Position numbers and translations under genes: made by a program
Shown here: positions 7,442 through 15,074 of the stretch, piece by piece
Layout of the letters: the number at the start of each line of letters is the position of its first letter
Position numbering within the stretch: position 1 is the first letter of the stretch
The notes under the pieces: generated by a model
Told to the model about the DNA's origin: nothing
The model's database searches: none
Seen by the model: the letters and a program-made list of their open reading frames with translations, nothing else
Source of the DNA: JAXGYX01 sp040772065
Lineage (GTDB): Bacteria > Bacillota > Clostridia > Saccharofermentanales > Fastidiosipilaceae
Reading direction: 5' to 3'
Length of the DNA stretch: 64,000 bases
Assembly (NCBI GenBank): GCA_040772065.1
Contig: JAXGYX010000001.1
Span: forward strand, 372,001 to 436,000

Positions 7442-8933
7442 TTTCTTTCCCTTTCTGAGATCGGAGCTTACGGGTTTTGCTCTGATAGATCGCTCCTAAT
7501 AATTGAACCGAGATGATCGGCATCATCGCGACGATGGCGATCATGCCAAATCCGTCGGTGACGACGTCCGCGGTCGGAATCTGCGCAGCGATCCCCTGGA
7601 CAAAGGCGAGTGAGAAAGTGGCGGTCATCGGACCGGAAGCCACGCCACCCGCATCAAAAGCCGTTCCGACAAATAAATCGGGGACAAAATAAGCGAGCAA
7701 TACCGACAGACCAAATCCGGGCAAAAGGTACATCCACAGTTCGATCCCCGGTACAAGAATTCTTAATACCGACATAAAAATCGCCAGGCCGACAGCGGCC
7801 GAAAGAAAGCCAAGGACCAGTGGTCGGCGGACATGTCCGCCGGTCACGTCTTCAACTTGGTGGGTCAGCACGTGTACCGCCGGTTCGGCCAACACGGTGA
7901 CCAGACCAAGCACCAACGCTATGATCAGAACGGGGATTTTGCTGTCCAGATTGGCCAAACTCGCGCCGATTTGAGTTCCGACGTCCATGAATCCGCCGTT
8001 GACGCCCAGCATGAATGTGACCAGCCCAACATATGTGATGATGAGTCCGCGGATGTTGGACCAAATCTCACGTTTCCTCTGACGCAGCGCAATGATATTA
8101 AACAGCAGATAGGCCAGCAAGATAGGCAATAATGAAATAAAAGTCTCAAAGGCAAGCTGGGAGAGCGCTCCAAAGTATCCGTCGAGCAGACTGCTGCTGA
8201 TGGCCTGGCTTTCGGGCAATGTGCCTTCGAGCTTTTCGACACCCATTATCAGCCCGGTAACCAACACGCCGATGATAGCGCCGGATGAGGCGATGCCAAC
8301 CAATCCAAAAGAGTCTGCCTCCGCGGCCTTGCTGTCTCTTTTCAACGCGGCGACACCACCGGCGAGCGCTAACATGAAGGGGACTGTGATCGCTCCGGTC
8401 GTGGCGCCGGAGGAGTCAAACGCGATCGCGATGAAATCCGGCGGAGAGAAGAATGACAAAATCATGATCAGCGCGTAGGCGAAGGTGAAGACGTAGCGCA
8501 GGCGCACCGCCGAAAGAATGCGCAACAGCCCCAGTGTCATCATGACAGCGAGGCCGATCGAGACCACAATCACCATCAGCACGCCTCCAAATTGTCCTTG
8601 GGTGACGGCGTCCACCTGACCGGCGAGAATGTGAAGGTCGGGTTCGGCATAGGAAATGAAGAAACCAAGTGTCAGTGAGATCGTTATGACGATCGGCAAG
8701 GCTTTGGATTTTGCCAGTGAACCTCCCATCGCGTGTCCGATTGGCTCGATGGACTGATCAATGCCGAGTAGAAAGATCGTCAGTCCGACAATGACCAGCA
8801 CGGCCCCGATTAAAAACCGTGGCAGCTGACCGGAGTCCAGCGGGGTGAAGGTAAAATTCAAAATCAGGACGATGGCGGTGACGGGTAGGACGGATGTGAG
8901 CACTTCTTTTAGTTTTGCGAAAATTTCTGACAA
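7434..8933 (-). CDS. DUF1538 family integral membrane protein
   Basis: Polytopic membrane protein of 499 residues with about 12 hydrophobic segments, arranged as two similar halves: AEPDLHILAGQVDAVTQGQ near 90-110 and AEPAVHVLTHQVEDVTGGH near 350-370. Matching FDSSGATTGA and FDAGGVASGP motifs lie in the two halves. The internal duplication and the conserved His/Asp/Glu residues inside membrane segments suggest a channel or carrier, but the substrate is unknown. The start is TTG 8933, supported by AGAGGA 8 nt upstream. The downstream PII-like gene overlaps it. Confidence 0.88.
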   Translation of the reverse strand: MSEIFAKLKEVLTSVLPVTAIVLILNFTFTPLDSGQLPRFLIGAVLVIVGLTIFLLGIDQSIEPIGHAMGGSLAKSKALPIVITISLTLGFFISYAEPDLHILAGQVDAVTQGQFGGVLMVIVVSIGLAVMMTLGLLRILSAVRLRYVFTFAYALIMILSFFSPPDFIAIAFDSSGATTGAITVPFMLALAGGVAALKRDSKAAEADSFGLVGIASSGAIIGVLVTGLIMGVEKLEGTLPESQAISSSLLDGYFGALSQLAFETFISLLPILLAYLLFNIIALRQRKREIWSNIRGLIITYVGLVTFMLGVNGGFMDVGTQIGASLANLDSKIPVLIIALVLGLVTVLAEPAVHVLTHQVEDVTGGHVRRPLVLGFLSAAVGLAIFMSVLRILVPGIELWMYLLPGFGLSVLLAYFVPDLFVGTAFDAGGVASGPMTATFSLAFVQGIAAQIPTADVVTDGFGMIAIVAMMPIISVQLLGAIYQSKTRKLRSQKGKEND

Positions 8934-9001
8934 ATGATATTCCTCTTTTCTGAATTGGCGACCGTCCGACTAACCTGGACAACCGATTATTCGATCGGTG
9001 T

Positions 9002-10825
9002 TCATGTTTGGCCGGGCAGCAGCATCTGTTCCGTCTCGCTCGATTTTAGGCCACTAAGTTCGGGTTCGGGCAGTTGATAGACTTTCAGATAATATTCAAC
9101 CTGCTCTTGGAATTTTGGATCCTTTTTATGCAGGCGTTTTAAATATTTGTGGGCGTCGTACATGCCGGAGCGAATTTCGATCATCGTGACCGCTATGTTG
9201 GAGCAATGGTCCGAGATCCGCTCCAGGGAGGTGGAGATGTCGACCAGGAACATTCCGATCTCGATGGAACAGCATCCAACTCTCAGACGTTCGATATGGC
9301 GCACCTTGACAGCGTTGTTGATGCGGTCGACGACTTCCTCCATTGGCTCGACTTTGCGCGCGAGATTGAGATTATCCGTGCGGTAGGCGGTCAATGTGAG
9401 ATTGACGATATCCAGCACAGCTTTCTTATATACTTTTAATTCGTCCAGCGCCCACTTGGAAAACTGTAAATTTTGTTCATGAATGCTGTTGGCGGCTTCG
9501 GCGATCGATTTGGCGTGATCCGAGATGCGTTCGATGTCGCTAATGATGTTCAGAATGATCGTGAGGGTCTGATTGTCTTTTTCGCTGAACGTCAGACTGT
9601 TGATTTTGAGCAGATAGCTGCCCAGACGATCCTGGTACTGATCGATTTTCTTTTCGATCTTGCGCACCGTTTTGTAATTTTCCTCGTCATATTTTTCAAT
9701 CAGGTCAAATGACATGGCGATCGCCGTCTTGGTTTTTTCGAACATCTCCACAGATTTCAATCGGGTCTGCTGCAGCGCGATGCTCGGGGTGTCAAGCAGA
9801 CGGTCGTCCAGGGTTTGAAACTCATCGAATTTCTCATTTCGTTCTTCCTCGGTCTCAGGCAAAACCAGATAGGTCAATTTCTCCAAAAGACCGGTGAAGT
9901 TGACCAAAATCAGGGTGTTGATGACGTTGAACGAGGTGTGCACGGCGGCGATCAGCACAGGGGTTGTTGTCTGCTCGGCGAACGAGAAGTGAAACAGCGC
10001 GTTTCCGATATAGAACAGGCACATGAAGATGATCGTGCCGAGGATGTTGAAGATCAGATGGACTGCGGTCGCGCGCTTCGCGTTGCGTTTGGCGCCAAAG
10101 GTCGCGAGCAGGGCAGTTATGCAGGTGCCGATGTTTTGTCCCATGATGATCGGGATGAGCGCGGACAGCGGAATGGAGCTGGTGATGACAAGCGCCTGCA
10201 GAATACCGATTGACGCCGAGGAACTTTGGATGATCGCGGTCAATAGCATTCCCACCAGCACGCCGAGCAAAGGGTTGGAAAATTTCATGAAAACGTTTTG
10301 GAATTCAGGGGATTGCGCCAACGGGGCCATGGCGCCACTCATCATCTCCATTCCGAACATCAGGAGCGCGAAACCGATCATGACATTGGCGATGCCGACA
10401 TGCCGCTCACTTTTGTCAAACAACAAAATGGCGATGCCGATCAGCGCCAGAATGGGGGAAAAAGAAGTTGGTTTCAACATGTTGATAAAAAAATTGGAGC
10501 TTTTGATACCGGTCAGACTTAAAATCCAGGCGGTGACCGAAGTGCCGACGTTGGCTCCCATAATCACGCCGATCGCCTGTCTAAGTTGCATGATGCCGGA
10601 GTTCACCAGGCCAACGACCATTACGGTGGTGCCTGAGGAGGATTGGATGACAGCTGTGACGCCCGCGCCCAGCAACACACTTTTGTATTTATTGGATGTC
10701 AAACGTTCCAGAGTGCTCTGTAATTTATTGCCGGAAATCATGGTCAGGCTCTTTCCCATTAGATCCATTCCGTACAAGAACATGGCGAGCCCCCCAATGA
10801 GGGTCAGGATACTGAAAAAGTCCAT
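9002..10825 (-). CDS. Na+/Pi-cotransporter family protein with C-terminal PhoU domain
   Basis: Membrane protein of 607 residues. Two Na_Pi_cotrans repeats lie in the first 300 residues, each carrying the QSSS motif that marks the transport core (AVIQSSSGTTVMVVG and AIIQSSSASIGILQA). A PhoU-like helical domain follows (about 345-570). ATG 10825 (MDFFSIL) is chosen because GAGGAG lies about 5 nt upstream; the frame extends to 10870 without a ribosome site. Relatives move phosphate with sodium, often outward or for phosphate balance. Direction and ion cannot be settled here. It is the next gene upstream of the DUF1538 pair on the same strand. Confidence 0.9.
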   Translation of the reverse strand: MDFFSILTLIGGLAMFLYGMDLMGKSLTMISGNKLQSTLERLTSNKYKSVLLGAGVTAVIQSSSGTTVMVVGLVNSGIMQLRQAIGVIMGANVGTSVTAWILSLTGIKSSNFFINMLKPTSFSPILALIGIAILLFDKSERHVGIANVMIGFALLMFGMEMMSGAMAPLAQSPEFQNVFMKFSNPLLGVLVGMLLTAIIQSSSASIGILQALVITSSIPLSALIPIIMGQNIGTCITALLATFGAKRNAKRATAVHLIFNILGTIIFMCLFYIGNALFHFSFAEQTTTPVLIAAVHTSFNVINTLILVNFTGLLEKLTYLVLPETEEERNEKFDEFQTLDDRLLDTPSIALQQTRLKSVEMFEKTKTAIAMSFDLIEKYDEENYKTVRKIEKKIDQYQDRLGSYLLKINSLTFSEKDNQTLTIILNIISDIERISDHAKSIAEAANSIHEQNLQFSKWALDELKVYKKAVLDIVNLTLTAYRTDNLNLARKVEPMEEVVDRINNAVKVRHIERLRVGCCSIEIGMFLVDISTSLERISDHCSNIAVTMIEIRSGMYDAHKYLKRLHKKDPKFQEQVEYYLKVYQLPEPELSGLKSSETEQMLLPGQT

Positions 10826-10968
10826 AGTGTTCTCCTCAAATAATCTACCTACTACTAATTCAATCTGCACACACTACTAATATATTTAAAATAGACAATC
10901 AATTTTTATTTTACGTTAAGAAAAATCAAAAATAAAGAGAAGTTAGGCTAAATATCATAATCGTGGTG

Positions 10969-10981
10969 TATAGTTTACCTA
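10969..10981 (+). promoter_or_regulatory. -10 element placed to give a leaderless transcript
   Basis: TATAGT at 10969-10974 is followed by TTACCT and then ATG at 10981, so a start site about 7 nt downstream of the -10 falls on the start codon. No convincing -35 or ribosome site is seen. The string TTTACCTATG is repeated after the pta -10 element at 57953. Confidence 0.45.
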
Positions 10982-11283
10982 TGTTTGTGCTGATTATGAA
11001 AATCACTCTTTCAATTCCCTGGTCGCGCTCATTAAAAGATAAGCGGCGTGTGGTTCGCTCACTGGTGGACGCGCTGTCCCATCGGTATAATCTTTCGGTG
11101 AGCGAGGTTGAATTGCAAGACCGCCTGCGAACCGGCGTGATCGGCATCTCGCATGTCGGAATACGAGAGGGTGATGAGTGGGAGATGAGCCGCCGGATCC
11201 TCGATTTTATCTATGAATACTCTGAGGCGGAGGTGGCGGACGCGGAAAAAACAGTGGCGGCGTTCACCGAATGGTTCGCTTGA
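10981..11283 (+). CDS. DUF503 family protein (YlxP-like)
   Basis: Small protein of about 100 residues. The signature SIPWSRSLKDKRRVVRSLVDAL followed by NLSVSEVELQDRL is the DUF503 pattern; family members have a ferredoxin-like fold. In Bacillus the homologue YlxP lies in the nusA-infB-rbfA operon and is suspected of a ribosome-related role, but here the gene is alone. ATG 10981 aligns with the family N-terminus. No Shine-Dalgarno sequence is visible and the -10 element is very close, so translation may be leaderless. Confidence 0.8.
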   Translation: MFVLIMKITLSIPWSRSLKDKRRVVRSLVDALSHRYNLSVSEVELQDRLRTGVIGISHVGIREGDEWEMSRRILDFIYEYSEAEVADAEKTVAAFTEWFA

Positions 11284-11299
11284 CCGCCGCCACTTGTTT
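11254..11299 (+). terminator. Hairpin overlapping the stop of the DUF503 gene
   Basis: GTGGCGGCG at 11254-11262 pairs with CGCCGCCAC at 11285-11293, followed by TTGTTT. It spans the stop codon of the DUF503 gene and is G+C-rich. Probable intrinsic terminator with a short T run. Confidence 0.6.
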
Positions 11300-11389
11300 G
11301 ATTAAACCGTTTATTATTTTAATGTGTTTCAATTCGTGTGTTTTAATTCGGCGTCATGGATGCCGCTGTCAGATTTGGCTTGGCCGGGA

Positions 11390-12730
11390 TCAGCTCGCTG
11401 ATTTGCCTTCTTTTGTGGTGCTCGCGGCCTGACCGGCGTCAAAATCCACGCCGGTTTGACGAGGTTCATCTTCGGTGAACACATAGTCTTTGCCGGGTAA
11501 AATCGCATTTAGCAAGATTCCGAGGATCGCGGCGATCGCGAGGCCGGAAAGGTTGATTTCAAAGGTTCCGATGGGAATCGTCAAACCGCCCAATGTGTTG
11601 AAACCCAACGCGGTGACCAGAATCGCAGCTGAGATGATGAGGTTTCGACTTTTGGTGAAATCGACCTGGTTCTCGACGACGTTGCGGATGCCGATCGCCG
11701 AGATCATGCCGTAGAGGATCAAAGAAACCCCTCCGATGATCGCCACTGGAATGGTACGGATGCCCTCGCTTAGGAATGGGACGAAGGACAAGACGATGGC
11801 GAAACAAGCGGCGATGCGCATGACGATCGGATCGTAAATGCGGGTCAAGGCCAACACACCTGTGTTTTCGCCATAAGTTGTGTTCGCCGGTCCGCCAATC
11901 AGGGCGGACAGCGTTGTCGCCAATCCGTCTCCGGTCAGTGTTTTGGCCAGACCGGGATCGCTGATGTAGTTGATTCCGGTGGTGGCGCTGATCGCTGAGA
12001 TATCTCCGATGTGTTCCATCATGGTGGCAAGTGAGATCGGGACGATTGTGATGATCGCGCTGAGGTCGAATTTGGCCGGAGTGATAGGTGGCAGACCGAT
12101 GATCCCGGCGTTTTGGACCGCGCTGAAGTCGACTCTGTTTAAGATCAGAGCGAGCACATAGGAGCCAACCACGCCGAGCAAAATCGGGATGATTTTAATC
12201 ATGCCTTTTCCCCAGATATTGCAGACAATGATGATGCCGGCAGCGACTACCGCGAGCAGCCAGTCGGTCGAAGCGCTTTGGATCGCCGACGGCGCCAGGA
12301 TCAGACCGATAGAAATGATGATGGGACCGGTCACCACCGGTGGGAAAAAGCGTAACACGCGTTTGACACCATATAATTTGATAAAGCCGGTCAGCGCCAG
12401 ATATACCAGTCCGGAAACCGCCACGCCACCACCGGCGTAGGCGAGTTTTTCTATATCGGCGACTCCGTCGACCATGGGGGCGACCATCGCATACCCCCCA
12501 AGATACGCGAATGATGAGCCAAGAAACGCAGGGACCTTGCCACCCGTGATGAGATGGAAGAGCAAGGTTCCGACACCCGCCATCAGCAATGTGGTCTGGA
12601 TGTTGAGTCCGGTTAGCAGCGGAACCAGCACCGTCGCGCCGAACATGGCGAATGTATGCTGCATGCCCAACAATAAAACCTTCAATTTTGGAAGTTGCCT
12701 CACGCTGTAGATCGCTGTCGAATCGTCCAT
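11390..12730 (-). CDS. uraA: Uracil/xanthine permease (NCS2 family), probable uracil permease
   Basis: Nucleobase carrier of 446 residues with about 14 membrane segments. It resembles UraA/PyrP: an N-terminal PKLKVLLLGMQHTFAMFGATVLVP motif, GSSFAYLG in the early segment, and the family motif with Glu in ATMMEHIGDISA followed by GGPANTTYGENTG, where the acidic residues bind the base. It imports uracil by proton symport. ATG 12730 has GGGAGG upstream. The upp gene at 40,084 would convert imported uracil to UMP. No PyrR-binding leader was recognised. Confidence 0.92.
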   Translation of the reverse strand: MDDSTAIYSVRQLPKLKVLLLGMQHTFAMFGATVLVPLLTGLNIQTTLLMAGVGTLLFHLITGGKVPAFLGSSFAYLGGYAMVAPMVDGVADIEKLAYAGGGVAVSGLVYLALTGFIKLYGVKRVLRFFPPVVTGPIIISIGLILAPSAIQSASTDWLLAVVAAGIIIVCNIWGKGMIKIIPILLGVVGSYVLALILNRVDFSAVQNAGIIGLPPITPAKFDLSAIITIVPISLATMMEHIGDISAISATTGINYISDPGLAKTLTGDGLATTLSALIGGPANTTYGENTGVLALTRIYDPIVMRIAACFAIVLSFVPFLSEGIRTIPVAIIGGVSLILYGMISAIGIRNVVENQVDFTKSRNLIISAAILVTALGFNTLGGLTIPIGTFEINLSGLAIAAILGILLNAILPGKDYVFTEDEPRQTGVDFDAGQAASTTKEGKSAS

Positions 12731-12748
12731 ATAATCCTCCCTTTGTCT

Positions 12749-12787
12749 AAAAAAACCCGCATCATACTGTCACACAGCTGGATGGGT
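12749..12787 (-). terminator. Probable intrinsic terminator after azlD
   Basis: On the minus strand ACCCATC pairs with GATGCGGGT with a 2-nt bulge, enclosing an inner CTGT/ACAG stem, and seven T follow. It sits between azlD and uraA and probably ends the azlCD transcript or reduces readthrough into uraA. Confidence 0.58.
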
Positions 12788-12788
12788 G

Positions 12789-13100
12789 TCAAGTTTGCAA
12801 CACAAAACTCGCGGTGGCCGTCACTCCGACCGAGATCAACACGACCACCCAAATCGGGATATTTTTGATCAACGACAGCAAGACGGCGGCGAGCGCTCCG
12901 ATCACACCGACCTGAATATGATTCGGATCCACCCACAGCACGCCCGGGAAAATGAGAGCGGACATCGCGGTGTAGGGAATCAATCCGAGGAATTTCTCAG
13001 CCTTGTTGCTGAATTTCATTTTTTCAATCAGGACCGCCGGCAACATGCGTGGGATGAAGGTCACCAGCGCCATCAAGAAAATCAATAAATAGACGCTCAT
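12789..13100 (-). CDS. azlD: AzlD, small subunit of branched-chain amino acid exporter
   Basis: Small hydrophobic protein of about 103 residues with three or four membrane helices. YLLIFLMALVTFIPRMLP and the later PNHIQVGVIGALAAVLLS are characteristic of AzlD. It forms an exporter with AzlC that removes branched-chain amino acids. ATG 13100 overlaps the stop of azlC in an ATGA junction, which implies translational coupling; the frame extends further upstream but inside azlC. No Lrp-like AzlB regulator lies next to it. Confidence 0.88.
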   Translation of the reverse strand: MSVYLLIFLMALVTFIPRMLPAVLIEKMKFSNKAEKFLGLIPYTAMSALIFPGVLWVDPNHIQVGVIGALAAVLLSLIKNIPIWVVVLISVGVTATASFVLQT

Positions 13101-13888
13101 CGCTTGCCTTCCTTTTCTTCGCGCGTCTCCTTGTGAGATTCCGCGCACGTCACCTCTTGGGATTCGGTTCTCATCGCCTCGGCGGTTGAGATTGTCGGAT
13201 TGTCATCGGTCAGCCAAACTCCCGCGGCGGCCCCCACCAGCGTGGCCACGATCAGCGCCCAGCTCGCGGGTATGACCAGACGGGCGAACAGATTGATCAG
13301 CGCCGTCAGACCGACGGTCAGAGCGAGTTTCAGATTTTGTTTGATGTTGGGAATCAACAGAGCGATGAACATGGCGTACAGCGCGATGCCCAGACCGTCG
13401 TTGATGATCTCCGGCAGGATTCCGGTCACCAGCGCGCCAACCGCGCTGCCGGCGATCCAGGAAGAATATGTGACCGTCAGCATGCCGAAAAAATACCAGA
13501 TCGATTCATGTCCCGCCTCGGCGGTCGTGAACATCGCGAAGGACTCATCGGTGATGCCGAATGAGGCGAGCAATCGAGCTTTCAAACCGGCCGGCTTCAT
13601 GCGATTGAACACACAGGCGCTCATGATCACATGGCGCAAATTCAGGATGAAAGTGGTTAGGACAATGGCGGCCGGGTTTGCTCCTGCGCCCAGCATGCCG
13701 GCGGCCATCATTTGGCTTGCGCCGGCGAACACAAATACAGACATCAAAATTGTCTGCCTGACATTCATGCCCGCCTGCCCGGCCATGACCGCGTAGGCGA
13801 TGCCGACCGGGACAAAACCCAAGATCACCGGCAAAGCCACCTTCAAGCCGGCGATGAATTCCATTCGTTTGATTTTTGTTGTATTCAC
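13097..13888 (-). CDS. azlC: AzlC, large subunit of branched-chain amino acid exporter
   Basis: Membrane protein of 263 residues from a GTG start at 13888, preceded by GGTGAG. The AzlC signature is clear: GFVPVGIAYAVMAGQAGM, FVFAGASQMMAAGML, then LNLRHVIMSACVF and GITDESFAMF. About seven membrane helices are followed by a hydrophilic Glu/Lys-rich tail (last 30 residues). Its partner azlD overlaps by 4 nt. The pair is predicted to export leucine, isoleucine or valine; the exact substrate is inferred from the family. Confidence 0.9.
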   Translation of the reverse strand: MNTTKIKRMEFIAGLKVALPVILGFVPVGIAYAVMAGQAGMNVRQTILMSVFVFAGASQMMAAGMLGAGANPAAIVLTTFILNLRHVIMSACVFNRMKPAGLKARLLASFGITDESFAMFTTAEAGHESIWYFFGMLTVTYSSWIAGSAVGALVTGILPEIINDGLGIALYAMFIALLIPNIKQNLKLALTVGLTALINLFARLVIPASWALIVATLVGAAAGVWLTDDNPTISTAEAMRTESQEVTCAESHKETREEKEGKR

Positions 13889-13979
13889 AGGGTTCGCTCA
13901 CCTTTCCCACCCTCGCCAATTCTCATTCGGATTTTGACAGATGAGTGGCGTGCCTCGATAGCTTGTGAAAATTGTATGA

Positions 13980-14840
13980 TCAGCTGTCCAGGGTGTCGAC
14001 GGCCAGGCGGGCGTGGTCGACGAACATCTGACGGATTCCTTGATACTCGCCCATACCACGCAACACGCTGACGACTTCATAACCTGCTTCTTCCAACAGC
14101 GTCTGCCAGGAATCCTCGTGCTCACCGGCCATGTCGTTGTGAACGTGGTCGCCGGCGACGATCATCAGGGGATACAGATAGACTTTACGCGCTTCACAGT
14201 CCGCGAGGCGGCGCTTGACCGCGGCCAGATCGGGATACTCCTCAACTGTTCCGACCACCGCGTTCTGATAGCCCATGTCACTCATCTTGTAATCAAGTGC
14301 GGCGTAGACCGAATTCGCGAAGTGGGATGAGCCATGCCCCATGAACACAACCGCGCCGCCGGGTTCTTTGATTTCGGGGATTTCGGCTATCAGTGACTTG
14401 ACCAATTCAGCGAAATCGTCGGTCTCGGTCAGCAGCGGAGCGCCGACCGCGAATGCGGGGAAATGCTCTCGGTATGGTCGCAGCGCGTCCAGCATGTCAT
14501 CATATTCCAGTCCATTCATGATATGGGTCGGCTGAACGACGACCGTTCCATATCCTTCCTCCAAAACGTGATCCATCGCCTGTTCGACGTTGTCGACGAG
14601 CATGTTGTTTACGCGCTTTAATTTATTGATGATCATTTGGCTGGTAAAGGCGCGCCTGATATCAAAGTCCTCGAACTCGTGCGCGAGGGATTCTTCGATC
14701 GCGCCGATCGTCACTTCTTGATTGTGTAGATAACTGGTGCCAAAACTAACGACCAACATGACTTTTTTATCGGGATCGGCCGTCACCTCGGCGCTTCGGC
14801 GGACGATGTTGGTTGTCTGCCTGCTTCTCTTATCTCTCAT
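13980..14840 (-). CDS. cbiK: Anaerobic sirohydrochlorin cobaltochelatase CbiK
   Basis: Enzyme of 286 residues that inserts Co2+ into sirohydrochlorin (or nickel or iron in related roles) in the anaerobic cobalamin route. CbiK marks are VSFGTSYLHN at the start of the fold, QPTHIMNG, the metal-site histidine in FMGHGSSHF, a Glu in GTVEEYPDL, and a second metal-site histidine in AGDHVHNDMAGE. ATG 14840 has AAGGAG 9 nt upstream. No other cobalamin gene is in the window, so it is an orphan here. It could instead serve siroheme or coenzyme F430-type chemistry, but the sequence alone cannot tell. Confidence 0.9.
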   Translation of the reverse strand: MRDKRSRQTTNIVRRSAEVTADPDKKVMLVVSFGTSYLHNQEVTIGAIEESLAHEFEDFDIRRAFTSQMIINKLKRVNNMLVDNVEQAMDHVLEEGYGTVVVQPTHIMNGLEYDDMLDALRPYREHFPAFAVGAPLLTETDDFAELVKSLIAEIPEIKEPGGAVVFMGHGSSHFANSVYAALDYKMSDMGYQNAVVGTVEEYPDLAAVKRRLADCEARKVYLYPLMIVAGDHVHNDMAGEHEDSWQTLLEEAGYEVVSVLRGMGEYQGIRQMFVDHARLAVDTLDS

Positions 14841-15074
14841 GATTTAAGCTCCTTCTATCTTCGATTTTTCCAGTATATCATCACTTAAAATTATTTCATC
14901 GCCAAACCGTCCGCGCTTCAAGCCAATCGGCGATGGGGCGACGAGTCGATGAGGTGACGAGAAATTCATACCTGAGCTACAATGATGGTTGTATGGGCTT
15001 GTTTTCAGACACTACCCGGACTGTCGCTCACAAGCCACTCGGATTGTGTCTCGTTGGATACACGGAGGTTCTTG

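Noticed and set aside
10023..10880. Long plus-strand open frame opposite the Na/Pi transporter
   Set aside because: Antisense shadow of a strongly conserved membrane protein; composition mirrors the complement and no ribosome site is present.
12731..12788. PyrR-type or uracil riboswitch leader before uraA
   Set aside because: No PyrR-binding consensus was found; the gap is only 58 bp and is better explained as a terminator after azlD.
13200..13796. Plus-strand open frame opposite azlC
   Set aside because: Shadow frame over a clearly conserved AzlC gene.
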